From Lachnospiraceae bacterium (GTDB lineage: Bacteria > Bacillota > Clostridia > Lachnospirales > Lachnospiraceae), in NCBI GenBank assembly GCA_900752065.1, contig CAADTT010000078.1:62001-126000 (forward strand): a stretch of DNA of 64,000 bases, in the 5' to 3' direction. Position numbers and translations under genes: made by a program. Shown piece by piece: positions 8,692 through 16,638 of the stretch. Numbering within the stretch: position 1 is the first letter of the stretch; each line of letters begins with the position of its first letter. Under the pieces are notes generated by a model. It was not told the origin of the DNA and did not search any database. It saw only the letters and a list, made by a program, of their open reading frames with translations.

Positions 8692-9846
8692 ATGGCGAAA
8701 TATCGATTTGAACAGATAGCTATCAACAGCACAGAGAAGAAAAAGCCTGTTGAAGAAGACCGCTTCACATACCTCGGATTGGAGCACCTTGATTCTGGTA
8801 GCTTGAAAGTTAGCAGATTCGGTTCCGACGTTGCTCCTATCGGAGAAAAGCTCGTGATGCACAAAGGCGATGTACTGTTTGGCAAGCGTAGGGCCTATCA
8901 GAAAAAAGTTGCCATCGCTCCTTTCGACGGTATCTTTTCTGCTCATGGCATGGTGCTGCGGCCCAAGGAAGATGTCATCGACCCGGATTTCTTCCCGCTA
9001 TTTATCAGCTCAGATTATTTTTTGGACGCTGCCATCAAAATCTCTGTAGGTTCGCTTTCACCGACAATCAACTGGCGTGACCTCAAAATTCTTGAGTTTG
9101 ATCTGCCAGATCTGGAAACACAACGTAAGCTGGCAGCAGTTTTATGGTCTATCATCGATACGATGGAATCATATAAAAAGCTGATTTCTGCTACGGATGA
9201 GCTTGTTAAGTCTCAATTTATGGAGCAGTTCGGGGGTTGCAATTATCCTCTCCGGAGTATAAGGGATTTGTCGGATGTCGTTACAAAAGGAACCACACCT
9301 ACTACGCTCGGATTTGAATTTGTTAAATCTGGCGTAAGCTTTGTAAAGGTGGAAAATATCACAACAACAGGACAAATTATAAAGGAAGAATTAATGCATG
9401 TAACGCAGGAATGTCATGAGAAACTTGGCCGATCTCAGCTTTGTGAAGGGGATATTCTCTTTTCAATAGCGGGAGCTATCGGCCGTACAGCGATTGTCCC
9501 GGCGGATGTACTCCCTGCAAATACAAATCAGGCATTGGCAATCATACGTCTCAAGAAGGATGTGGACGTTCTGAAATCATATTTGCTTGCGGCTCTATCG
9601 TCACCGTATGTTGAAAATCAATATAATGATCAAAAAAAAGGCATTGCACAGATCAATTTGTCTCTCAAAAACATAAGTGACTTGCTAATTCCTATACCAC
9701 CGCTGGAGACACAAGAGCGATTTGCAGCCTTTGTCCAACAGAGCGATAAATCAAAATTTGCTGCTCTGAGATGTTCAAATCTCAATTTATGGAGCAGTTC
9801 GGTGACCCGACAAACAACGTGCACAAACATCCCATTACCACACTGA
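8692..9846 (+). CDS. hsdS: Second HsdS, C-terminus altered
   Basis: About 384 aa. The start at 8692 (MAKYRFEQI) is chosen because AAAGGAGGT (8676-8684) precedes it; an upstream in-frame ATG at 8614 lacks a ribosome site. The first recognition domain (to about residue 160) resembles that of hsdS1 but is diverged. The central ATDELVKSQFMEQFG helix is nearly identical. The second recognition domain (KGTTPTTLGFEFVKSG..FVKVENI) is unrelated to that of hsdS1. After SDKSKF the normal ELEQALAEL coiled-coil end is replaced by an out-of-frame read into the third cassette, and the stop follows at 9844-9846. It may be an alternative subunit or a silent donor of recognition domains. Confidence 0.85.
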   Translation: MAKYRFEQIAINSTEKKKPVEEDRFTYLGLEHLDSGSLKVSRFGSDVAPIGEKLVMHKGDVLFGKRRAYQKKVAIAPFDGIFSAHGMVLRPKEDVIDPDFFPLFISSDYFLDAAIKISVGSLSPTINWRDLKILEFDLPDLETQRKLAAVLWSIIDTMESYKKLISATDELVKSQFMEQFGGCNYPLRSIRDLSDVVTKGTTPTTLGFEFVKSGVSFVKVENITTTGQIIKEELMHVTQECHEKLGRSQLCEGDILFSIAGAIGRTAIVPADVLPANTNQALAIIRLKKDVDVLKSYLLAALSSPYVENQYNDQKKGIAQINLSLKNISDLLIPIPPLETQERFAAFVQQSDKSKFAALRCSNLNLWSSSVTRQTTCTNIPLPH

Positions 9847-10376
9847 AGGAAGTGGCTATAGGACCCTTATCTTATGGTTCTGTTTCGTCTGCTGTGGAGT
9901 ATGATGGAGAAACTCGCTATGTTCGGATAACGGATATTACTGACGATGGTGCTCTGGGCAACGATATAAAATCTGCTAAAAAGACTGAAGTTAAATACCT
10001 GCTGCATGAAGGAGACATTCTGTTTGCCAGAACCGGGGCAACTGTAGGAAAAACGTGCAGGTATAGAGAAAAATACGGTCGCGCAATATACGCAGGATTT
10101 CTAATCAGATTAGTACCAAACACTAAACTCATTGATCCTGATTACCTGTACCACTTTACGAGATCAGATTATTATTGGGACTTCGTAAAATCAGCACAGA
10201 GAGTAGTCGCGCAGCCCAATATCAATGCTCAAGAATACGGTGACCTTAAACTACTTCTTCCCGCAATGCCGGAGCAAAAGCAGTTTGCAGCCTTCGTCCA
10301 GCAGAGCGATAAATCAAAATTATCCGCATCGTATATGATGCGGATAGTCAACCAAATCACTATGGCATTGGATTAG
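9771..10376 (+). pseudogene. hsdS: Third hsdS cassette, headless fragment
   Basis: An open frame of 201 codons, shifted relative to hsdS2, that begins inside the central helix (FKSQFMEQFGD) and encodes one recognition domain (VRITDITDDG..GDILFARTGATVGKT..) plus the conserved QQSDKSK segment. The first recognition domain is missing and no ribosome site precedes the ATG. The upstream junction fuses the hsdS2 C-terminal repeat directly to a degenerate central repeat, as a deletion between repeats would. It reads best as a stored or decaying recognition-domain cassette rather than an expressed gene. Confidence 0.75.
10321..10346 (-). terminator. Perfect 10-bp hairpin, likely symE terminator
   Basis: TATCCGCATC (10321-10330) and GATGCGGATA (10337-10346) pair perfectly around GTATAT. 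Read on the minus strand it lies 13 nt beyond the symE stop and is followed by ATTTTGATTT. It also sits exactly where the third hsdS repeat ends, so it could mark an island or recombination boundary. Confidence 0.55.
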
Positions 10377-10545
10377 TTCGTCGGATTCGCAACTCACCAT
10401 CACCGACATTGACTTCAACTCTATCATTGATTGTGAAGCCAGCATCCTCCAGCCATTTACCTTTGAGAATAATTGCAGGGGTATCCTGGTACCTGTACCC
10501 CGATTGTCCATAAACCTTGAGTTTTCTTGTTTCCTTCTTGCTCAT
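10360..10545 (-). CDS. symE: SymE-family toxin-like protein
   Basis: 61 aa. The segment DTPAIILKGKWLEDAGFTIND matches the signature of SymE toxins (P-A-I-x-L-K-G-x-W-L-E-x-A-G-F), an AbrB-like fold. Start ATG (10543-10545) is preceded by GAAAGGAG on the minus strand. E. coli SymE is an SOS-induced toxin controlled by the antisense RNA SymR and is encoded beside hsd and mcrBC. Here the gene likewise lies next to a type I R-M operon, in the opposite direction. No LexA box or antisense gene was recognised. Family call good; toxicity not shown by sequence. Confidence 0.8.
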   Translation of the reverse strand: MSKKETRKLKVYGQSGYRYQDTPAIILKGKWLEDAGFTINDRVEVNVGDGELRIRRTNPMP

Positions 10546-10578
10546 TTGTCTCCTTTCGGCTTGTTCCTAATTTGAAAA

Positions 10579-10609
10579 TTATAACGATACCTGCTTGGTA
10601 TCGTTATAA
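10579..10609. promoter_or_regulatory. 13-bp perfect palindrome upstream of symE
   Basis: TTATAACGATACC (10579-10591) and GGTATCGTTATAA (10597-10609) form a perfect inverted repeat with a 5-nt centre, 33 nt upstream of symE. On the minus strand the far arm contains TATAAT, so it could be an operator over a -10 box. It could also be a hairpin with a short T-rich tail (ATTTTC) acting as an attenuator, or part of an antisense-RNA region. Confidence 0.6.
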
Positions 10610-10714
10610 GGGTATGCAATTATCAACTACCACTCAGAAATCACTTTGCGCGTCGTTTCATTCTGGAAGGGTATCTTTTATCGCTTGACGGCCAAAAAGC
10701 CATATATCGGCCTT

Positions 10715-11818
10715 CTACGCCGCTATAGGCATATCTGTTTGTATCAATATGCTCGTTTCTTTGTTCATAGCTGCTGCCACCATAGTGTTAGCCGGATAGA
10801 GAAAACTTCCATGAATACGGCTGATATGTACCTGATGGTCTTCCATAGGCTGACGCAGGATCTCCAGCGCCTCCCGGCGGAATTCCGGCATCTCGTCCAA
10901 AAACAGTACGCCCCGGTGGGCAAGGCTGACCTCTCCCGGCTTCGGGAATTTTCCTCCTCCCGCCAGAGCCTGGGGCGAGATCGTATGGTGGGGCGAGCGA
11001 AAGGGTCTGCGCACCACCAGGGGTTCGTCCTCCCGGAGCATCCCCGCCACACTGTAGATCTCGGAAATCTCCAGGCTTTCCTCCCGGGACAGACCGGGAA
11101 GGATCCCCGGAATACACCTGGCAAGCATGGATTTTCCAGATCCAGGAGGCCCGATGAGCAAAAGATTGTGCATACCTGCCGCCGCCACCTCCACAGCCCG
11201 CTTTGCCGCCTCCTGTCCATTAATATTCTTAAAATCAAAGGCCGCGCTGTTTTGTGCCGCCTGCCGCAGCATTTCTTCTATATGAAAAGACGCCGGTTCC
11301 AGAGAGACAGCGCCATTCAGATAATCCACCGCTTCCCGCAATGTGCGGACGCCAATCACCGGAACCCCGCCGATGGCTGCCCCCTCCTTCTCATTTTCTT
11401 TCGGGACCATACAGAAACGAAATCCCTTCTCCGCTGCCAGCCGAACCATGGGAAGTACGCCGCGCACAGGGCAGATCTCCCCGTTCAGGCTCAGCTCCCC
11501 CGTCACCAGCACATCCCTCAGTGCCTCCTGGGGAAGATAACCATAAGATGTCAGAACCGCCAGAGCAATGGGCAGGTCATACCCTGCACCCTCTTTGCGC
11601 AGATCCGCCGGAGAGAGGTTCACCGTAACTTTCCTTGGCAAAAGCTTCATCCCGCTATTTTTCATAGCGGTCTTCACCCGCTCCTGTGCCTCCTTTACCT
11701 GGGAAGTCAGATAGCCTACCATAAGAAAAACCGGAAGTCCCTCCCCAATGTCCGCCTCCACATGAATAATCTCCGCTTTGATACCGCACAGTGCAGCCGA
11801 TGTTACTGTACTAAACAA
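10715..11818 (-). pseudogene. comM: ComM/YifB Mg-chelatase-like AAA ATPase, 3'-truncated
   Basis: YifB/ComM proteins are about 500 aa helicase-like ATPases acting on DNA in natural transformation. This one has 367 codons: the N-terminal S5/Lon-like domain (1 to about 180), Walker A GPPGSGKS (about 224-231) and Walker [11 protein letters not shown], but it leaves the family sequence right after VAAAMN. The PCPCGYYPD cysteine region and the C-terminal domain are missing. About 15 unrelated codons lead to a stop at 10715. The start is TTG with AAGGAGGA before it. The break falls where the R-M/symE island begins, so insertion into comM is the simplest reading. Sensor residues are lost, hence probably inactive. 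Confidence 0.88.
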
Positions 11819-11852
11819 GATATTCCTCCTTTTGATACTTTATTGTTTTTAT

Positions 11853-11881
11853 ATTATATCTTATTATTTATAGAATATCAA
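11853..11881 (-). promoter_or_regulatory. Promoter of comM
   Basis: Minus strand TTGATA (11876-11881), 17 nt, TATAAT (11853-11858): a near-consensus sigma-A promoter starting at the end of the upstream gene, 35 nt before the comM start. comM therefore has its own promoter. Confidence 0.7.
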
Positions 11882-12440
11882 GTGTTAATTTTCCTTCCCG
11901 AATACAAAGTCTGTGAATAGTAATGGACGGAGAGTCGCAGCATATGCCGATAGCATACTCTTCCTCCAGAATACTATGGATGCAGGCATCTCCGATCCGC
12001 GCCTGATCCCGGATGGCAGAGGACAGATCCAACCGCCGCAGATCACTGCGGATTCCCGTTCCCAGATATTTCAGGTAGCTCTCTTTCGCCGTCCAGATGA
12101 CTGCCAGTGCACGGTCACGGTCCTGCGCGTCCAAAACCATACGCTGCTCATTGGCATGGCAGATACGGGATACAAGGCGTTCCTCACAGGGACGGAACCC
12201 CTCGATATCCACACCGATCGCATGATGGGAAATGCCGCACAGAATTCCTCTGGAACAATGACTGTAATTGAAATGGATTTGCGGATACTCTGAAAGATAG
12301 GGCTTTCCAAGTGGTGTGACCTCCACAGCCGGCTCCCCTCTGATTCCATACTCTTCCTGCAGCCCATATGTCAGGATTCTCCTGGCCAACTGGTGCTGCA
12401 GGCGCCGGCCGGCAAACTCCCCTTCCAATAGATAGATCAT
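11868..12440 (-). CDS. 4'-phosphopantetheinyl transferase, Sfp type
   Basis: 190 aa. Transfers phosphopantetheine from CoA to a serine of carrier proteins. The family's magnesium-binding motif is present as IGVDIEG (about 74-80), followed by WTAKESYLKYLGTGI (about 115-129), which holds the W-x-x-K-E-A/S-x-x-K signature. Length and motif spacing suit the Sfp/AcpT group rather than the short AcpS. No synthase or carrier protein is nearby, so its target is not evident here; it could serve fatty-acid ACP or a distant PKS/NRPS. Its promoter region holds the mobile element at 12487-12679. A 14-nt match to that element's end lies near its 3' end (11911-11924). Confidence 0.88.
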   Translation of the reverse strand: MIYLLEGEFAGRRLQHQLARRILTYGLQEEYGIRGEPAVEVTPLGKPYLSEYPQIHFNYSHCSRGILCGISHHAIGVDIEGFRPCEERLVSRICHANEQRMVLDAQDRDRALAVIWTAKESYLKYLGTGIRSDLRRLDLSSAIRDQARIGDACIHSILEEEYAIGICCDSPSITIHRLCIREGKLTLDIL

Positions 12441-12486
12441 AAAATTCCCTCCCTGCTGAATAATAACCTAACGGTAACAGCATAGC

Positions 12487-12679
12487 GTTACGATTCACAG
12501 TCCCCGCCCACATGCGCAAAACCAGCCGCTTCCGCGTCTGCCGCTGCTTCGCAGCTTTTTGTTTTGCATATATGGGTGGAGTTCCTGCTTCGCAGTCAGA
12601 TTCGAAACAGATAGATAGCCTCTTATGTGCGGGCACGACGAGTCTATCTATCTGTTTCGAATCGACTGTGAATAGTAAT
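12487..12679. mobile_element. MITE-like element copy 1, 8-bp target duplication
   Basis: Ends are GTTACGATTCACAGTC (12487-12502) and GACTGTGAATAGTAAT (12664-12679), 14 of 16 complementary. A perfect 8-bp direct repeat AGCATAGC flanks it (12479-12486 and 12680-12687), the mark of transposition. Inside are a 5' hairpin (about 12505-12581) and a perfect 20-bp stem (12599-12618 with 12644-12663), separated by GTTCCTGCTTCGCAGTCAGA. No coding capacity; 193 nt. A 195-nt relative is at 38009-38203. It fills the otherwise gene-free stretch 12441-12771. Confidence 0.88.
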
Positions 12680-12771
12680 AGCATAGCACAGATTCCGGCA
12701 AAAAGGAATTGCACATTCTGTCCTGAATGGCTATACTATATAGCAGGAATATTACATATGAGGTGACAATC

Positions 12772-14538
12772 ATGTCAGGAAAAAAACAAAAAGAAAAACG
12801 AAGACGCCGTCCAAAATATTTTTATCCGATGCTTTACGGCGGCGAAGCCCTTCTTACAGCCCTTCTGCTGGGCGGCATGTATATCCATTTTTTTCATCCA
12901 TCCCAGCTTTCTTCCCCTATCAGTGACACCGCTTCCATCAGTGACCCCCAGGTGTCTGTCATCGACATGATACCGGAACAGCTCCCCCTGGAGACGGAAA
13001 CACAGGAGCCGGAGTTCGAACCCCACTGCGTGACTTCCACCGCTCCGGCTAATCTGATCGCGTGGACAGAGATTCAGAAAAATGACAGCCTGATCAGCAG
13101 TGAAGAATATGCGGCAGAGGAAGGCATCACCTTTGGTCTGGGGAAGAATTATACGAAAGCCGAAGGCATCGTCACCTTCCGGGGTGACAACTTCCGAAAC
13201 AGTCCCGCCTATGGCCTGGCCAACATGAAAGAGCATAAGCTGGAGCCTATGTGGTCTGCCACCACTGGAGGCCTGACCTACAATGGAGCTACCTGGACAG
13301 GCAGCGGCTGGACCGGCCAGCCCCTCCTGATGAAATGGCCAAAAGAAACAAAAGAACATATGAACCTGTACGACTGGGCAAAGGAAAAAGACGGCATGGT
13401 GGAGGTCATCTATGCCTGTATGGACGGCTATGTTTATTTTCTTGATATGGAGACTGGCGAAGCTACCAGAGACAAACTGTATCTGGGCTTTACCTTCAAG
13501 GGAGCCGGTGCACTTGATCCCCGGGGATACCCCATCCTGTATGTTGGCGCCGGGTACGACAGCAATGAGGGGACGGCCCGCGTTTTCATCGTCAATCTGT
13601 TGGACTGCAGCATCCTGTACACCTTTGGCAACAATGATCCCTTCTCTCTCCGGGGACAACTGAGCTATTTTGACTCCTCCGCACTGGTGGACGCGGAAAC
13701 CGACACTCTGATCTACCCCGGCGAAAACGGTATCCTGTATCTGCTCCATCTGAATACAGACTATGATGAGGCAAAGGGGACGCTCTCCATCGACCCGGAT
13801 CCCATCGTAAAATGGCGTTACTCCGGCACAAGAAGCAGTGTCTCAGCCTACTGGCTGGGGATGGAAAGCAGCGCCGCCATTTACAAAAATTATCTCTTTG
13901 TAGCGGATAATGGCGGAATCCTGATGTGTCTGGACTTAAACACACTGGAACCTGTGTGGACGCAGGATATCCTGGATGACTCCAATTCCACGCCGGTGCT
14001 CTCCTTCGAGGACGGACATCTCTATCTTTATGTCAGCACCTCCTTCCATCTGGGATGGAGAAGCAGCACCAGCGCCAAAGTCCCTGTCTGGAAAATCGAC
14101 GCCCAGACCGGTGAGATCGTCTGGCAAACAGACTATGACTGTTATACGGAAGCGGGCGTATCCGGCGGCGTGCAGTCTACCATCGCTCTGGGCGAACATT
14201 CCCTGTCCGACTATCTCTATGTGACAGTAGCCAGAACCGGCGGCGCCTACGACGGCGTACTGGCCTGCCTGGACCGGAAGACCGGCAGTGTCCTCTGGGA
14301 GCACAGCGCATTTTACGCCTGGTCCTCCCCTGTATGCGTCTATGATTCCGCAGGCAATGGAAACGTCATCTATTGCAGTTGTGCAGGCTCCATGTTCCTG
14401 CTGGACGGATGCACAGGAGAGGTGCTCTCCACCCTCTCCCTTTCCGAAGGCGCCATCGAATCCTCCCCCGCAGTCTACGATGACATAGCGGTCGTAGGTA
14501 CCAGGGCATGCCAGATTCGGGGAGTCCGGCTGCAATAA
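12772..14538 (+). CDS. Membrane-anchored PQQ-like beta-propeller protein
   Basis: 588 aa. Start at 12772 (MSGKKQKEK) chosen for GAGGTGA at 12760-12766; an in-frame ATG at 12727 has no ribosome site. A very basic N-terminus (KKQKEKRRRRPK) is followed by one membrane segment (about 24-42), so the bulk lies outside the cell. Most of the protein is a beta-propeller with PQQ/WD-like blades: VWKIDAQTGEIVWQ, LACLDRKTGSVLWEH, LDGCTGEVLSTL. Such domains scaffold outer-envelope complexes or bind ligands; no catalytic or PQQ cofactor residues are evident. Convergent with sigK. Function unknown. Confidence 0.8.
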   Translation: MSGKKQKEKRRRRPKYFYPMLYGGEALLTALLLGGMYIHFFHPSQLSSPISDTASISDPQVSVIDMIPEQLPLETETQEPEFEPHCVTSTAPANLIAWTEIQKNDSLISSEEYAAEEGITFGLGKNYTKAEGIVTFRGDNFRNSPAYGLANMKEHKLEPMWSATTGGLTYNGATWTGSGWTGQPLLMKWPKETKEHMNLYDWAKEKDGMVEVIYACMDGYVYFLDMETGEATRDKLYLGFTFKGAGALDPRGYPILYVGAGYDSNEGTARVFIVNLLDCSILYTFGNNDPFSLRGQLSYFDSSALVDAETDTLIYPGENGILYLLHLNTDYDEAKGTLSIDPDPIVKWRYSGTRSSVSAYWLGMESSAAIYKNYLFVADNGGILMCLDLNTLEPVWTQDILDDSNSTPVLSFEDGHLYLYVSTSFHLGWRSSTSAKVPVWKIDAQTGEIVWQTDYDCYTEAGVSGGVQSTIALGEHSLSDYLYVTVARTGGAYDGVLACLDRKTGSVLWEHSAFYAWSSPVCVYDSAGNGNVIYCSCAGSMFLLDGCTGEVLSTLSLSEGAIESSPAVYDDIAVVGTRACQIRGVRLQ

Positions 14539-14551
14539 CAATTCTCCGGCG

Positions 14552-15169
14552 TCAAAAAAAGGCCTTGAGCTTTTTCAGCGCCGTCTTTTCAATCCTGGAA
14601 ACATAGGAGCGCGAGATACCAAGCCTCTGAGCGATCTCGCGCTGTGTTTTTTCTTCCGCTCCGAACAGACCGTATCGCAGCCGCAGCACTTCTCGCTCCC
14701 TTTCCGTCAACGCTTCCTGCAAGACCTGGCAGAGCCGCCTGGTATCCGCCTCCAGATCCATCATCTCCGGAATATCTACATTTTCTCCTTCAATAATGTC
14801 CAGAAGGCTGATCTCATTTCCTTCTTTGTCCATGCCGATGGGCTCATAAAGCGAAACCTCTTTTGAAGTTTTTTTCCGCATGCGGAGCATCATCAGCAGT
14901 TCATTATCAATACAACGGGCCGCATACGTCGCCAGCCTGTTATTTTTTGAATGGTCAAAGGTAGCCACCGCTTTGATCAGACCTATGGTTCCTATAGAAA
15001 TCAGGTCATCCGTATCCTCCTCCGAACCCTGGTACTTCTTTGCCACATGCGCTACCAGTCTCAGATTATGCTCTATGAGAACTCTGCGCGCATCCTGGTC
15101 GCCTTCTCTGTATTTCTGCAGGTACAGCCTCTCTTCTTCCACCGTGAGCGGCTTGGGAAATGTCTTCAA
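14552..15169 (-). CDS. sigK: Sporulation sigma factor SigK
   Basis: 205 aa RNA polymerase sigma factor for late mother-cell genes. FPKPLTVEEERLYLQKYREGD and LIEHNLRLVAHVAKKYQ match mature sigma-K. Region 2 holds DLISIGTIGLIKAVATFD, and region 4 ends in the helix-turn-helix TQREIAQRLGISRSYVSRIEK. The start is TTG (15167-15169) with AGAGGTG upstream. No N-terminal pro-sequence is encoded and the gene is uninterrupted by a skin-type element, as in some clostridia, so control must be transcriptional. It sits alone, convergent with the beta-propeller gene and divergent from the AGCS gene. Confidence 0.93.
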   Translation of the reverse strand: MKTFPKPLTVEEERLYLQKYREGDQDARRVLIEHNLRLVAHVAKKYQGSEEDTDDLISIGTIGLIKAVATFDHSKNNRLATYAARCIDNELLMMLRMRKKTSKEVSLYEPIGMDKEGNEISLLDIIEGENVDIPEMMDLEADTRRLCQVLQEALTEREREVLRLRYGLFGAEEKTQREIAQRLGISRSYVSRIEKTALKKLKAFF

Positions 15170-15331
15170 AAAAGCACCTCTTTACGTCTTTCCTTTATCC
15201 TATGTAAGAAAAGGCGTTCTGGTGCTTTTCCAAGTCAACTTATCGCTATTTGATAACTGTAACTGACAACTTCCGGTATGTCCGCCGCTCTTCCCTCATA
15301 TATCTTTTATAAAAACCAATGAGGTGCAACC

Positions 15332-16636
15332 ATGCTGTCTTCTCTGGAAGCTCTCAATCATTTTCTGTGGAGCGGCCCTGTACTGATCCTTCTGGGCGCT
15401 GCACATCTTCTGTTTACTTTCCGTCTGAAATTTCCCCAAAGGCTGACGTTCCATGCCATCCGACTGTCGGTATCCGCCGATGAATCCGCCCAAAAGGACG
15501 AAAAAAATCTCAGCGGCTTTGCCGCCCTCGCCACGACTCTGGCCGCCACCCTGGGAACGGGAAATATCGTCGGCGTATCCACCGCCATCGCCCTGGGGGG
15601 CCCCGGCGCCCTGTTCTGGTGCTGGCTCACGGGCATCCTCGGCATGGCTACCGCCTACGCAGAATGTTTTTTAAGCTGTCTTTTCCGCCGCACAAAGCCG
15701 GACGGCACCACAGTCGGCGGCCCTATGTACATACTGGAGCGCGGGCTCGAAAACCGCAGTCTGGCTATTCTCTATGCCCTCTGCACACTGGCTGCTGCCC
15801 TGGGCGTTGGCTGCACGACTCAGGCAAATGCCATCTCGGATGCCATCGGCGCCTGCTGGAAGATTTCTCCCCATATCACCGGCATCACCGCCGCCGTGCT
15901 CACGGGCTTTGTTATCATAGGTGGTATCAAATCCATTGGAAGCTTCTGTGTCCGAATCGTACCCTTCCTGGGCTTTTTTTACATCGGCTGCTGTCTGGTA
16001 CTCCTGTGGATGACAAGGGATGCCGTCCCCGCTGCCCTGTCTCTGATTCTGGAACGGGCCTTTCATCCCGGTGCGGCCCTCGGCGGCTTTGCAGGGAGCA
16101 CTCTGCAGAACACCCTGCGCTTCGGTATCGCCAGAGGGCTGTTTACCAATGAGGCCGGCATCGGAACAGCTTCCATTGCCGCCGCTGCCAGCAGCTCTTC
16201 CCCCAGACGGCAGGGACTGATCTCCATGACTGCCGTATTCTGGGACACAGTGGTCATGTGTGCACTCACGGGTATTGTCATCGTGGCAAATATCCTTCAG
16301 TCTCCCTCCTCCATCGCAGGCTACAGTCTCGGCGGCCTTACCATGGCGGCCTTTGCCCGTCTGCCTTTTTTCGGAGAAGAACTGCTCTCCATCTCACTGG
16401 TTGCCTTCGCCCTCACGACTCTGATCGGCTGGTGCTATTTCGGTGAGAAGGGGACGGAATACCTTTTCGGTGAGAAATGGATCCCTGCCTACCATTTCTG
16501 CTACATCCTCATGGCGTATCTGGGCGCCATCATCCCTATGGGCCTTGTATGGGGGATGACCGACCTGATCAACGGGATCATGGTATTTCCAAACCTCATC
16601 GCACTGTTTCTTCTGCGGAAAAAAATATCCATCTGA
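15332..16636 (+). CDS. Sodium:alanine/glycine symporter, AGCS family
   Basis: 434 aa integral membrane protein with about ten or eleven hydrophobic helices. The AGCS signature appears as ATTLAATLGTGNIVGVSTAIALGGPGALFW (about 68-97), with further conserved TNEAGIGTASIAAAA and a late GWCYFGEKGTEYLFGEK segment. It imports alanine or glycine with sodium. ATG 15332 follows GAGGTG. It ends 2 nt before the convergent peptidase-family gene. Family assignment is strong; the exact amino acid cannot be told. Confidence 0.93.
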   Translation: MLSSLEALNHFLWSGPVLILLGAAHLLFTFRLKFPQRLTFHAIRLSVSADESAQKDEKNLSGFAALATTLAATLGTGNIVGVSTAIALGGPGALFWCWLTGILGMATAYAECFLSCLFRRTKPDGTTVGGPMYILERGLENRSLAILYALCTLAAALGVGCTTQANAISDAIGACWKISPHITGITAAVLTGFVIIGGIKSIGSFCVRIVPFLGFFYIGCCLVLLWMTRDAVPAALSLILERAFHPGAALGGFAGSTLQNTLRFGIARGLFTNEAGIGTASIAAAASSSSPRRQGLISMTAVFWDTVVMCALTGIVIVANILQSPSSIAGYSLGGLTMAAFARLPFFGEELLSISLVAFALTTLIGWCYFGEKGTEYLFGEKWIPAYHFCYILMAYLGAIIPMGLVWGMTDLINGIMVFPNLIALFLLRKKISI

Positions 16637-16638
16637 TA

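Noticed and set aside
9771..10376. Third hsdS as an expressed gene
   Set aside because: No ribosome site, first recognition domain absent and the 5' end overlaps hsdS2 in another frame.
10646..11920. Long plus-strand open frame of about 424 codons
   Set aside because: It is antisense to comM, shows no family pattern and has codon bias expected of a shadow frame; comM motifs on the other strand are unmistakable.
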